Shown: positions 12,301 through 21,206, counted from the stretch's first letter. The stretch: DNA of 64,000 nt from Microvelia longipes (GCA_018340805.1 JACMZG010000008.1:28555914-28619913); one strand, 5' to 3'. Program-made: numbers and translations. Notes: a model not told the origin generated them from the letters alone.

Positions 12301-15300
12301 GTAAGTCCTAGTGGTCTAATGGTCGTGTCTTGTTTCTTCTTGGGTCCACCATCGTCACTCATAACTATATCATTCTGTGCTTGCATCTCATTCAATAAGT
12401 CTGCATAAGGATTTTTAGTACCAAAGAAATTTCTGGAAAGCCAAAATATTAGTCTGAGATGCTCTCTGGCTATAAAAGTTTGCTTAGGCTATTCAGGTTC
12501 CTCATCTTTTAAACACAGCGCCCTCATTCCACCAAGTAATGATATTTGTCCACCTTACCATAATTGTCCAAAATAAAAATAGAATAACTATGCATTATTT
12601 ATACCAGTGTACTATTTAATAAAATATTTCCAATTTTATGCCAAGACACGTTTATGAGTTCATGTCATCTCTATCATCTTTAATTTAAATAGCAATCTAG
12701 TAGATAACTGTGGGTACGCAAAAACTAATTACTCCTCTCTTTGGAGGTTGAGATCACAATTAATATAACTCTATTTGCCAACTCCCCTATTCTTCTATCT
12801 TTGTCATACTACTAGCGCTGGTCCCCCAAAATAGCGGTAAAAATGGAAACACATGACACTCTCTTCCGCCTTTTTACAAATCTTTAGCTGATCTTTTGGA
12901 AACTGACACTAATAGCTCTTCGAGCTGTATTGGGACATCACAAAATGACACAGCTTAGCGTATTTGCTGTTTTATTTTCAATTTTAACAAATCGGGTAGT
13001 GGTTCCTCGGAACTTTTCCTCATTATATCGGATTCGCTACGCTCGTCCCCCCAGCTTCGGACTCGTCCTCAGAAATACAAGTCGCTAAATTTATACTCTC
13101 ATTAGCTCACGTCTTTGAACTCGCTTCGCTTGTCCTCAAACAGTAAATTCATTCGTTTTATTACCAGTGGTCATTTATCCAGGTACTGACCACGCTCTAT
13201 GCTACTTAACTTTAATGAACCACCAAAAATCGTAGATGTACTTGTTGCATTATAACGAAACTTAGTACACTTATAATTTACGTCAAGGGATACACTTGAG
13301 CCAAATTTCTACTCAGTTGGATTATTTTCTAAATTTTTACAATTTTTTATAAAACGTATAAAAATCATTCGATAAAAATTGAACTAATCCTAATAATAAG
13401 ATAAAACTTATGACATATGTTAGTCTTATACATGGCTTCATGCGTGCCAAATTTCAATCGCATTGCATCATTTTTCGTGTTTTATGATTTTTCGAAATGC
13501 TTGCTTACTCATTATGGCAGGTTAATGACGTCATAATTTTTGTAATAATAGCACAGCTACGGCGGTATACTGATTTTTGTGCAAAATTTAAACTCGTAAA
13601 AACACCTGATATGGATAATTCTGGTGACACCCCGGTTTCGGTTTTTTTTGCAGACACAATACTTTTTCCTATATACGTACGGTATAATGAGGAAAAGTAA
13701 AAATTTGCCAAAGGAAATAATGTCACACTACAGAGTCAAAAAGCTTTTTGTATTTAAAAATGTATTTTATGAATCCTTGTAAAAGCATGTTTATTATCCC
13801 TCATTGGATTTAATAAGCTAAAATAAAGGGATTTAAAAGAATTAATCAAAAGGAAAATCTAAATGATTTTTTTTTTCAATCAACGTACGCAAATGGTTAT
13901 AAAATAAACAGATTGTCATAATAATATTTTAATTATAAAATATTTTAATAATAAAATATGTAAACATAGTGTGCTCAGATTTTTCTGTCACACCGGAAAT
14001 ACACGAGTGTTGTGCTATATTTTTTTTATTTAAATGAATGGAGTCCATGCCCATATATTTGTGAGTATGGGTTGTGTATTTTTTACCTATCAATTAGGTC
14101 CCAATTATATTAAGGTAATAAGCGTAGACTATCTTAACATCATCAAATCAGAGGGCTCTCAATCAGATTCGGCTGTATATTATATGCACAAATGGGGCCA
14201 ATTAGATCGTATTATATTTAATTTTCTACAAATGGGGCCCAAGTAGATCGTATTATAGTCAATGTTATACATAAAACCAAAAATATACATTAACACGCAA
14301 AAATCGAAGAATTGCACAAAACATCAGCTACCAATATGTATCATGAAAACAGATAGGGCGATGGTTATAAATTATAATATTGAGAAAGGGGTGTATATTT
14401 ACAAAACATTGTGTGCTTTTGTCGAGATGATTATTTGGTACACTCTGTTAGGATAACTTCTCATAATAACTTAATATTGTACTAGACTAATATTTTAAAT
14501 TCTCAACATAGGAGATTAATGATCAAATTGTAATTGTGTTAAGGTTCTATCAAAAATGTGTATTCTAACCTATAGACAGGCATTGGTTGTGAGTAAATTA
14601 GGCTAAATTTAGCTAAATTTCGAATTCTTTTCAAAATTAGCCACGGATAAAGAATCTTACCTGTATGTTTGTATTGGACTGCCGTGATAGTTATAAGGTG
14701 GGTGCCACCCTGAGGGCGTTAAAACTCCTTTCTTCAGCCCCTTCTCTCCATATTTATCATAAATAGCTCGAAGTTGGTTTGAGCTGAGAACTTCATATGC
14801 TTCTCCAGCAATTGAAAATAATTTGGAGACATCAGGATCCTCGTGGTATTTAAAACTATATTGGGAAGCAACTCTTCTGTACCTGTTAAGACATTAGCCA
14901 ATTTGGTTTTTTAACTTCGTTACTAAACTGTTTATTTCCCATTTTTAACTAAAATTAATTTTTATTCAAATTGCACTTTAGTTAGAAATGTGTTTTCAGA
15001 AACTCTTATTATAGTATAACGTACTGATATAATCAGTTGACACCGTTGTAAAATAATGCGAGAGAGCCAGTGAGGCTAGTCCTGGATGTTTAACCAAGCC
15101 CACTATTTCATATCAGACCAACCTCATTGGTTCCTCCACACTATTTTCCCACGACGTCAACTAATTTTAACCGTGTGTCATTCAATTGCTCATATTTCCT
15201 ATGTAACTTTGTTAGAGCATATTTCCTTTGTTTAATTTATTCGTATGCAAGGCATCTGTGGGCGAAATAAAAAAAAATCTTTAAAAGTCATTATTTATAA

Positions 15301-16204
15301 TAAGTTTTGCTTACTTCAAAATAAAGAACTACTTAAAAAATGAAAAATACTGCTTCTATCATTCACCATAGAGTAGTGGTGAAATATTGCTTTTCGGTAA
15401 AATTTGTCTCCTTTTTTTGAATGCTTAACTTACCAAACTGATTATTTCATGACATAAATAAATGTAATATTAAAATGCATATAGGGATGTTAGATTTAAG
15501 AGTGCCTGGATGGAGTTGCCTAGGCGTTATGATTTTATTAGTTTCATATCCTATTATACTTCTAGCTGATATTAATCAATTTATCTCATTCCTATCATAA
15601 GAACAAAGTTATCGAATAGAGAACCACCAAAAAAAAACCTGGAGTAACATTTGATTGAAAATCGATGTTTCTAACAGGACTTTACTCTTTTTGGAAATTT
15701 TATTATAAAAATGTTATGTACTAATGCAGAGGACATTTTTACCTCAGTAGTTTCTCATTTGTGACGTTTCGTTACCAATTTTGGTTACTTTAAACATTTA
15801 AATTTTCTCTAAAGAGGATGTATGTAAACTGTTTTTGAAACTACTTCATATTTTATGAAATTTGATACTAATGTAACAATTCTGGCCGTTTGTCACACAA
15901 CTATTGTTAAAAATACGTGCAACTAGGTGATATGGGCGTCAAGTTGTGAGGATATTATCCAGGTTTTATAAATAATATGCCTCTAGGGGATCAATCAAAG
16001 TTGGCAAAAGTGCTTAAAATACCACATCTTGTTATCATCAAAATTTTTAACTAACCTTATCTCTTCTTAAATTTTGGGTTGTAATGTTGGTACATCTGAA
16101 ATCTACTAAAATAAAACTACTTACGCGTGTTTAATGTCATTTATTTCAGCTTCTCTTGTTAATCCGAGGACGCCATAATAATCTATACCCCGTAATATGG
16201 GCAT
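236..16204 (-). CDS. DNAJB13: DNAJB13-like DnaJ-family co-chaperone, seven exons
   Basis: Joining 16204-16125, 14882-14661, 12432-12291, 5052-4878, 3522-3351, 2320-2219 and 374-236 on the minus strand gives 1032 nt, or 343 codons plus stop. Every intron is GT-AG and every phase matches. The product starts with a J domain (IDYYGVLGLTREAEI, then AYRRVASQY and EAYEVLSSNQLRAIYDKYGEKGLKKG). A short linker without a long G/F region follows, then the type II DnaJ C-terminal domains (LTLEEVYKGALKKMKI; PGTEILFRKVGDSGPFTIPGD; INTLDGRTL; GDLHIIFNVSFP). The HPD tripeptide that stimulates Hsp70 is replaced by SFK, which fits DNAJB13, whose human member has HPL. In known animals DNAJB13 is an axonemal radial-spoke protein of cilia and sperm flagella; that role is inferred here. 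The C-terminal tail is longer than usual (human protein about 316 residues). A divergent DNAJB1/4-type protein is the alternative. Confidence 0.82.
523..540. repeat. Perfect 18-bp palindrome
   Basis: CATGTTTTGCAAAACATG is its own reverse complement. It lies in intron 6, just outside the foldback repeat that starts at 551. Confidence 0.7.
551..1010. repeat. Foldback repeat in intron 6
   Basis: Arms 551-754 and 861-1010 are inverted copies (for example GAGAGACACTTAGGAAATGC at the left against its complement near 970-994). The left arm carries about 51 extra bases between two CACTCTG direct repeats (672-678 and 723-729), so the right arm probably lost that piece by slippage or recombination. 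The extra piece resembles 3597-3715. No transposase is present, so this is a non-autonomous foldback element. Confidence 0.75.
1067..1218. repeat. 16-bp minisatellite
   Basis: About nine tandem copies of TGTATCTGTGTCTGCC, with small variants. Because 16 is not a multiple of 3, the array is open in several plus-strand frames, which creates cysteine/valine-rich open frames at 1068-1301 that are not genes. Confidence 0.9.
1330..1684 (+). repeat. 5S-containing dispersed repeat, copy 1 (partial)
   Basis: The segment 1466-1518 (AAGTTAAGCAGCATTTAGCA ... GGTGACCGCTGGGAA) matches the middle of 5S rRNA, the internal control region for RNA polymerase III. Downstream are repeat-specific motifs shared with the other copies: GAGGAC.AGCGAAGC.TGTCC, GAGCGTAG.AAAT and AAAAGTTCCGAGGTACCC. 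It is truncated relative to the copy interrupted at 18587/21387. Confidence 0.75.
2219..2320 (-). CDS. DNAJB13: DNAJB13-like exon 6 (C-terminal domain II end)
   Basis: The exon is 102 nt, with acceptor AATTTCAG and donor GTAAGA. It encodes RPGYVKIIHDEGMPDIKDPE and then GDLHIIFNVSFP, the canonical end of the DnaJ C-terminal domain (GEGMP...GDL...F.V.FP). The usual GEGMP is DEGMP here. Confidence 0.85.
2536..2640 (+). repeat. tRNA-derived SINE head, copy 1
   Basis: The sequence has an A-box-like TGGTCAAGGTTGTTAAGG and, about 50 bp on, a B-box-like GGTTCCCATCC, followed by CAGGTTACGCTCTC. The same head and following sequence recur at 49067-49150. A cloverleaf cannot be drawn convincingly, so this is a SINE rather than a tRNA gene. 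Confidence 0.65.
3351..3522 (-). CDS. DNAJB13: DNAJB13-like exon 5 (C-terminal domains I/II)
   Basis: The exon is 172 nt, with acceptor TTATTCCAG and donor GTATAC. It encodes VKYITEDLPHSVFTREGLNL, then DALGGMVLTINTLDGRTL. These match the conserved substrate-binding fold of type II DnaJ proteins (D-x-H-x-x-F-x-R-x-G-x-x-L and T-L-D-x-R). Phase is preserved into exon 6. Confidence 0.86.
3597..3715 (+). repeat. Relative of the foldback element's extra segment
   Basis: CACTCTGTTTCATTACCTCT ... TTAACTCGTTAGGGTACCAG ... AAGCCTGAATTCATTTTGAC parallels 672-731 with substitutions and a 40-bp insertion. It lies in intron 4 of the DNAJB13-like gene. Confidence 0.5.
4678..4830. mobile_element. 153-bp MITE in intron 4, TIR family CACACAGTT
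   Basis: The terminal inverted repeats begin CACACAGTTATAA.CAGTTGA at both ends. The interior (GGACCAGCCTTATTGGCTCT) recurs in reverse orientation in the element at 15019-15179. It encodes nothing. The related TIR of the longer element at 9860-11096 suggests one family. Confidence 0.75.
4878..5052 (-). CDS. DNAJB13: DNAJB13-like exon 4 (C-terminal domain I)
   Basis: The exon is 175 nt. The acceptor GAGTAG precedes a valine codon that directly continues LTLEE from exon 3, giving the family motif LTLEEVYKG. It encodes KKMKITRKVFKDD and PPGTEILFRKVGDSGPFTIP. The donor is GTAATT. The intron upstream is about 7.2 kb and holds most of the transposons inside this gene. Confidence 0.85.
5740..5910. 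repeat. CATA-rich low-complexity stretch
   Basis: Imperfect CATACATA runs in intron 3. No coding signal seen. Confidence 0.6.
6480..8640 (-). pseudogene. Degraded I/R1-like LINE fragment (RT, RNase H)
   Basis: Read on the minus strand, pieces of one non-LTR retrotransposon ORF2 appear in order. RT motif A (VAGAYDSV) is near 8440 and motif B (TGLCQGDPASGSLFNLYS) near 8300. Motif C (LADDYALIF, for the usual YADD) is near 8215. After a gap comes RNase H (AELVAIQQASL, LTDSQAS, WLPGHVDIQGNDIADSLAKE) at 6896-7258. A terminal cysteine/histidine motif (C..C..........HILAHC) lies near 6640-6700. The presence of RNase H points to the I/R1/LOA group. Frameshifts and stops break it repeatedly. It is in intron 3, in the same orientation as the host gene. 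Confidence 0.85.
8690..9072 (+). repeat. 5S-containing dispersed repeat, copy 2 (partial)
   Basis: The 5S-like part is 8837-8890 (AAGTTAAGCAGCATCAAGTG ...). It is followed by two versions of the GAGGACAAGCAAAGCAAGTC module, where other copies have one or two. It ends GATGAGGAAAAGTTCCTAGG. Confidence 0.75.
9209..9233. repeat. Palindrome with 12-bp arms
   Basis: GACTAATACTAT and its complement are separated by one base. An outer ACAAA/TTTGT pairing extends the hairpin. Confidence 0.65.
9860..11096. mobile_element. Second-level TIR element inside 9467-11253
   Basis: A 33-bp perfect TIR starts CGACACACGGCTAAAATCAA at the left (9860-9892). The right copy is split into 10741-10764 and 11088-11096 by a third insertion. 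The dinucleotide TA flanks both ends (9858-9859 and 11097-11098), compatible with a Tc1/mariner-type target. The TIR resembles those at 4678-4830 and 15019-15179. No transposase is seen. Confidence 0.75.
10765..11079. mobile_element. Third-level 315-bp MITE with 8-bp TSD
   Basis: The TIRs CATAGAGATATATTACTAGA and CTAGTATATATCTCTATG face each other. ATTTTAGC is duplicated exactly at 10757-10764 and 11080-11087. The insertion splits the right TIR of the second-level element. A relative is at 37982-38302. hAT-like by TSD length. Confidence 0.88.
11627..12127. mobile_element. 501-bp PIF/Harbinger-type MITE
   Basis: TIRs of about 45 bp begin GTACGTTCACACACAC and end with the complement. The trinucleotide TTA is duplicated on both sides (11624-11626 and 12128-12130), the usual PIF/Harbinger target. 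There is no coding capacity. It sits at the exon 3 end of intron 3. Confidence 0.8.
12291..12432 (-). CDS. DNAJB13: DNAJB13-like exon 3 (linker)
   Basis: The exon is 142 nt, with acceptor TTTCCAG and a weak donor GTCAGC. It encodes FFGTKNPYADLL, typical of the segment after the J domain, then a variable acidic/lysine-rich linker and RPLGLTLEE at the start of C-terminal domain I. If the donor were skipped, the frame would read on for nine codons to a stop, so a short J-domain-only isoform is conceivable. Confidence 0.82.
12990..13700 (-). repeat. 5S-containing dispersed repeat, copy 3 (nearly full length)
   Basis: In reverse orientation it contains the AGTTCCGAGG end, the GACGAGCGTAGCGAATCC and AGGACAAGCGAAGCGAG modules, and the 5S-like segment (13162-13212). 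Next come a central part (TGCGTGCCAAATTTCAATCG, TGACGTCA) and the far end with ACACCCCGGTTTCGG and TACGGTATAATGAGGAAAAG. The short open frames here are incidental. Confidence 0.75.
14661..14882 (-). CDS. DNAJB13: DNAJB13-like exon 2 (rest of J domain)
   Basis: The exon is 222 nt, preceded by the acceptor TTAACAG and followed by GTAAGA. It encodes J-domain helices II-IV and a linker (HPPYNYHGSPIQTYR). Where helix II meets the loop, the usual HPD is read as SFK. The following EDPDVSKLFSIAGEAYEVL is well conserved, so the change is not caused by a frameshift. Confidence 0.85.
15019..15179. mobile_element. 160-bp MITE in intron 1, related to 4678-4830
   Basis: The interior GCGAGAGAGCCAGTGAGGCT is the reverse complement of the interior of the element at 4678-4830. 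The right TIR ends AATTTTAACCGTGTG. The left TIR is degraded (GTACTGATATAATCAGTTGA). Confidence 0.7.
16125..16204 (-). CDS. DNAJB13: DNAJB13-like exon 1 (start codon)
   Basis: The exon is 80 nt from the ATG at 16204 to a GTAAGT donor at 16124-16119. It encodes the N-terminus and J-domain helix I (MPILRGIDYYGVLGL). It ends two bases into an alanine codon that exon 2 completes. No other in-frame ATG lies just upstream, so this start is the best choice. Any 5' UTR exon is not visible. Confidence 0.8.
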
Positions 16205-17100
16205 TATTAAATTTTTTAAATCACAGGGCGCCTAATCACCTAACAATGTTTGTTAAAAATAAAATAATGATAAATAAACACTTGTCATAAATTAAAAAAA
16301 TAAAAAATAATTTTTTTTGTACGTTCTTTTATAGCCATTAAAACATTAATGGAAAAGGCTTTACTCAGCAATAACTTATCGAATTTCCATCATTACCAAT
16401 TATGCTGATACTGTTGCTGTAAAAAGTTCGTTCAAGGCAAAAGCTTTGGTGTAATAAGAGAGGTATTAAAGTCATATTCTTTAATTCTCCTGAGCCTGAT
16501 GAAAAAACTTCTTGTTGTTTATTGAATTTTTTTCCGAGTCATTATTGTGTTTTGATAACGATACGGATTACATAAACAAAGAAGTTCGGGAAATTAACAA
16601 GGTTGGTTTTTTACAGAACCGAAAATGTGTTCGATACTTTTCATATCAGTAAAAGTAATGAAACAAAACTGAACTGGTCAGTTCGGTTTTTCTAGACCAT
16701 TGGGTTTTCATTAATGATGCCCTACATCTATTAACATGCATTTCACAGTGGGAAGCCACTGTGAAATTGAAACGTTGAATTCTTCCTACGGAAGTCCCAA
16801 ATCTTTATGACACTAACCGCGGAAGCCTACGCAGTTTATTATTATAATTTGATGCCAGCAAAAGCTAAGTTTAACCGCAAATCATTAAATGTTACAGATT
16901 AATGCAGTATTGTGTTTTAACAACTTCTTATAGTCGTAAAATTCTAATGGAATAAAATCAATCATTCATTCAGCCTCGTTCTGTATGAGATTAACATAGG
17001 TCATGAGTGTTGAAAGTCAAACCGTTCTATTTTAAAGTTAAACGACCACAAATGAATACTAACATCTGAAAAAAAGTGCATTAATATTTATTACCGTTCT
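16205..17100. other. 5' flank of the DNAJB13-like gene; no gene seen
   Basis: AT-rich sequence upstream of the start codon. No clear TATA box or initiator can be picked out. It contains one perfect 10-bp hairpin (16741-16750/16757-16766, TTTCACAGTG). Confidence 0.5.
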
Positions 17101-17105
17101 AAATT

Positions 17106-17377
17106 TCACGTGATGTATTATCGTCTGTAGTGGTAAGCTATGGCGTTTATGTCATTCATTTATACTTACAATTATGGTAAAAACTTAAAAATAGATTTAA
17201 AATTTTATAAATCTGTGGAATCATCGGTTGAACTATGCATGATGTCTTTCCATCATGCACAGTTCAACAGATTTATAAAATGTTAAATCTATTTTTAAGT
17301 TTTTACCATAATTGTAAGTATAAATGAATGATATCAACGCCTTAGCTTACCACTACAGACGGTAATACATCACGTGA
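17106..17377. repeat. Long hairpin, arms about 130 bp
   Basis: The left arm starts TCACGTGATGTATTA at 17106 and the right arm ends TAATACATCACGTGA at 17377. Pairing runs almost uninterrupted to a loop of about 6 nt near 17244-17249. The arms carry few mismatches (for example TGTCATTCATTTATACTTAC against its complement). No gene product is evident. It could be a hairpin-form MITE or a source of hairpin RNA. Confidence 0.85.
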
Positions 17378-17564
17378 AAATGGTCAACAAATTCCATTTA
17401 ACATCTAAAAATAGGTAACAATCAATGATCAATTTAAGTGACATTGATCTACAAATTAATAAAATCAGCTATTTCCAAGTTAGGAAAACTTATTTTGCAT
17501 GTTTATTCGGTAACGGTAATAGATATTTTTAAATAGGGGTTTAATATAGATAAATGGGTTTAAT

Positions 17565-17894
17565 CTTAAAATAATACTATATATAGAAGGAGCACTACTG
17601 ATAACACGAAAGCCGGTTCACTGGTGCAACTAAGTAATGCTGCCACCCTTACAATATACAATTTTCTAAAACAAAGTTGGCAATACTTCCGGTTGCTGAA
17701 TTATTATGTTCTATTATTAATTAATGATTGATTATTTATAAAATACTAATATAAATATCGGTGCATTACAATATTTTATGCATTTTAAATTGTAGTTTAA
17801 CGTATTTATTAAAATTATATAAAAGTAGTCCTCGTCAACTAAATGTAGATTCTTGTATTCTGTCGCTCCTTCTAATATTTAGTATTATTCTAAG
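17565..17894. mobile_element. 330-bp TIR element with 8-bp TSD
   Basis: It is the compact relative of 9467-11253. The first about 290 bp are nearly identical, then the interior is deleted and the right TIR follows (GTATTATTCTAAG). GGTTTAAT is duplicated exactly at 17557-17564 and 17895-17902. hAT-like by TSD length. Confidence 0.87.
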
Positions 17895-18587
17895 GGTTTA
17901 ATAGATGTAATAGATAACATAAGATAAGATAATAGATATAATAGATGGGTTTAATAGATGAATGGATTATAATGAATTCCAAAAAAGATTAGATTGCTTT
18001 TTGTCCAAAATTATGTTTTCTTAAAATATTAATATAACTGGCGTAAAAATGGTCTATATGCGTGGTGTAAACGCAACACTCATTAGGTTAAAGTTGTTGT
18101 ACATATAAAATACGTGTAAGCGTCTCACCTCCGCGAGTATATAGAAAAATAGGTTCCGAGGTGTCCATGAGCTGAATTTTTGTGCGAAATTTCGTCTCGA
18201 TCTGAGGTCTTTGAGAGTTATCGTCGGACATCCTAACCTATTTTACTCGGGGTTAAGACACATTTACTTACTCTACCCAATATAATTATACAAACTTTAC
18301 ACTAGTCTATTAATAATAGACTTAATTATTATAAGATTAGTTGAAATGTATTAATAATTTTTATAAACTTTATTATTTAGTTATTATGTTTACTCCATCT
18401 TATTTATACCGTAGGTATATAGGAAAATTATTTTTTGTTTACAAAAATTCCGTAACCAGGACTTCACTTGAACCATCCGGTTTAGGTGTTATTGAGACCT
18501 CCTGAATGTTTTTCGCAAAGATAACTGTATGTTTGTGTGCATGTTATTATTGTTACTTCTAGCGTATTTATGCTAGCGAGTTGAAAC

Positions 18588-18767
18588 TATTGAAGTTATA
18601 AGAAATAAGACCGTTTAAACTGTTAAATCACTCTAACTATATTTTTTTAATAATTTAAAAACCAATAAGATAATTATATAAAAATGACTGTACGTCACTG
18701 GTCAGCCAGTGTTCTTTAGTAACTGTCACTCATGTTCATTTAAATTTTAACATTCATACATTCAACA
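18588..18767 (-). repeat. 3' LTR of copia element
   Basis: 180 bp. Read on the minus strand it starts TGTTGAATG and ends CTTCAATA, so the terminal dinucleotides are TG...TA rather than TG...CA. A purine tract (AGGGAAAG) abuts its inner edge at 18768-18775. Confidence 0.9.
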
Positions 18768-18881
18768 CTTTCCCTAATTTCAATGAACATTTATCTGCAC
18801 ACTATTATACAACGTGAACCATCGATTCAATCATAATCCAAAAGAAAAGATACATACAAACAACTATCAAACAAATGCCGG

Positions 18882-19769
18882 TCAATCAACCCCTATTTCC
18901 TTACACAGAGCTACTAATCTAGGCTTGTGTAAAGACTTGGTCATCATGTCTGTTACGTTAAACTGAGTGCAGATTTTTCTAATCTCTATTTCTTGTTCTT
19001 GAACTTTCTCTCGGACGAAGAAATGTCTAATCTTGATGTGCTTTGTTCTCCGATGATATTCTGGATTCTGTGCTAACTTAACAGATGCTTCATTATCCAC
19101 GTGTAGATTTGGAACTTTCTGCATATCAGACAAGTCCTCATATAACCGCTTGAGCCGGTTATATGACTCTGATATCGGATCGATATCAGAGTCAAAGGGA
19201 TGTTCTACTTCAGGTGTATCATTATCATTCTTATTGTGATCCTCTTTAGGTAAACAACACATCTCTTTCCCTTTTTCAATTGTATCTTTTGTTCCCAATG
19301 GGACATTTACTTCTGAAGGAGAAGCAGCAGGAGATGTTATATTCTCAGTTTCTTCCACATTACCTAACTGGAGTGGCACTGCAACTACTTTTTTTTGCAG
19401 TTGTTCTTCCTGAAATATCACATCAAGAGAACGTATGAGTCTATTATTCTCTTTACACCATATGCGATATCCATCATTATATCTATAGCCACTGAAGTCA
19501 TCCTTGAAAAGTACAAAATATTGATACCTTGAAATGGATTGAACAAACGGTTCACAAACATCAGTATGTATGAGTTCACCAGGTTTTGTAGCACGTTGTC
19601 TGGTTCCAAACTTCAATCTATGTGCCTTGCCATACATGCAGCCTTCACAGACTTCACTATCAAGTTTGACTTTTATTCCAAAGTCCCGTTCAATAAGTGA
19701 TTTCACATGCCTCTTATTTTGATGTCCCAACCGTTCGTGATACAGCTGAAGTAAATTATTATTTGACAA
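18882..19769 (-). pseudogene. Copia integrase N-terminus joined in frame to RNase H end
   Basis: 295 codons. It opens with the integrase zinc-binding region (YHERLGHQNKRHV ... CEGCMYGKAHR) and the start of the catalytic core (GELIHTDVCEP). An in-frame deletion jumps from DDFSGYR to the integrase tail (GYRIWCKENNRLIRS). After an acidic spacer a second deletion jumps to the last part of RNase H (LHVDNEASVKLAQNPEYHRR, KHIKIRHFFVRE). Both joins keep the frame open, which is why this reads as one protein. Reverse transcriptase is absent, so the product would have no polymerase activity. Confidence 0.88.
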
Positions 19770-19778
19770 GCTATTAAT

Positions 19779-20639
19779 TTAATTACAATTTCTTGCTATA
19801 ATATTTTCAATGTCTAATTTATATAAACCTCCATTGTTTATTCTGTGTCCTAGAACAACAGTTTTTCTATTAATGATTAATTTACAAGATTTAGGGTATG
19901 AAATAAACGTACTTATTGGATGCTTATCATGAGCCTGTAGAACTGAGAACAGGTTCTTCTTTACACCAGGTACATACCATACATTCTCAAGTGTAATAGA
20001 CCTTTGTTTTCCCTTAACTACAGCAAACACTTCTATTTCACCTTTGCCAACAGCATTGACTGCATCTCCACTTGCAGTCATTACTGAATGTGCCTCCTTG
20101 AAGGGTCTCAACACACGGAATAGATCCTTTCTTGATGTAATATGATTTGTAGCACCATTGTCAACATACCAATGATCTAAATCTTTCTCTGCTAACAGTA
20201 CCTCAGATGTTTCAATACTAAGAGTCATACTATCACTATTATTTATAGAAGAACTTACAGGTTTATCTTGCCTTGCTGGCCTACCATCAGCTTTCCATTT
20301 TTCACATTGCCATATCTTATGATTGGGCATGGAGCAGTAATGACACTTGAAACCTCTCCTCTGTCCTTTCCTCTTATACTTGTCATTTGTTGATTCATTT
20401 GATGATACCAATGCTTCTTGACTTGTTAAAGATTCTTCACCTGCACTTCTGCTTATTAGTGCCTTTTCAAAAGCACATAGCTGATTTGTGAGATATTCCA
20501 CTGTCCTTTCAGCTTTATTCATCAGCATCCAACTTGACCTAAAAGGAAAATAATCGTCAGACAAAGAGCCTAAAATTTTACAAATTAAAAATATCTCAGG
20601 AAGATTAAAGTTTCCTTCCTTGCCGATCTCCAATTTCAT
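19779..20639 (-). pseudogene. Copia gag C-terminus with zinc knuckle, and protease
   Basis: 286 codons. A zinc knuckle of the form C-x2-C-x4-H-x4-C (CHYCSMPNHKIWQC) sits about residue 100. About 60 residues later comes the aspartic protease active site region WYVDNGATNHIT, where the usual D-S-G is D-N-G. ENVWYVPGVKKNLFSV follows. The frame breaks just before the GAG-pre-integrase domain at 19769. Confidence 0.88.
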
Positions 20640-20763
20640 TCCTTCCCATATATTTTTTCAATTTTGACATATGTCCAGCAATATCGTTCGAAAGGTCCTT
20701 CTTAAAACTAAAGAACTCAATACACAAATTAAAGCTTTATCTTCTGACACTCCATCGTACAAT

Positions 20764-21075
20764 CTATGTAACTCTAACCACACCTCTCTGGCAGACGTAA
20801 ATCGCATTACTTTTCTTAGTGTATTCATTCATATTGGTGGTTAAAATGAATAAAGTGTTAGTATCAGCCTTATTATAAAAATCAGAATCCATTTTATACT
20901 TAGCTTTGACAATTTCAATTGCTTCATCAGCTGGTGGCTCTGGCTTTTTCAGTTTACCATCTAAAAGTTCAACTGCTCCAGGAACACTTCTCACCATTAT
21001 TGACACCTTGTATTTCCATGTTTGCCAATTACCTTTTCCTTCCAGATTTCCGATTTGAATTTTTGCACTTTCCAT
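20764..21075 (-). pseudogene. Copia gag, N-terminal part
   Basis: Starting from an ATG, 103 codons encode the usual copia Gag opening (GKGNWQTWKYKVSIMVRS, GAVELLDGKLKKPE, NTLFILTTNM). The reading frame shifts near 20815, so Gag is not produced intact. The next part of Gag is in another frame at 20639. Confidence 0.85.
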
Positions 21076-21195
21076 TGTTAATTAAACAAAATTTAATTTT
21101 ACCAGAACTTCCAGAAATTTTCAAAATTTTTGAATTAATTTGACAATTTTGACAAATTTGATGACAAAAAAATTAAAATATAACTTAATGATAAA

Positions 21196-21206
21196 GGCCC
21201 ATAACC
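21196..21206 (-). promoter_or_regulatory. Copia primer binding site
   Basis: GGTTATGGGCC follows the 5' LTR directly. It is the sequence copia elements use to prime reverse transcription from an internal half of initiator tRNA-Met. Confidence 0.85.

Noticed and set aside
13497..13726. Overlapping frames on both strands near 13.5-13.7 kb
   Set aside because: They lie inside copy 3 of the 5S-containing repeat and are not conserved as frames in other copies.
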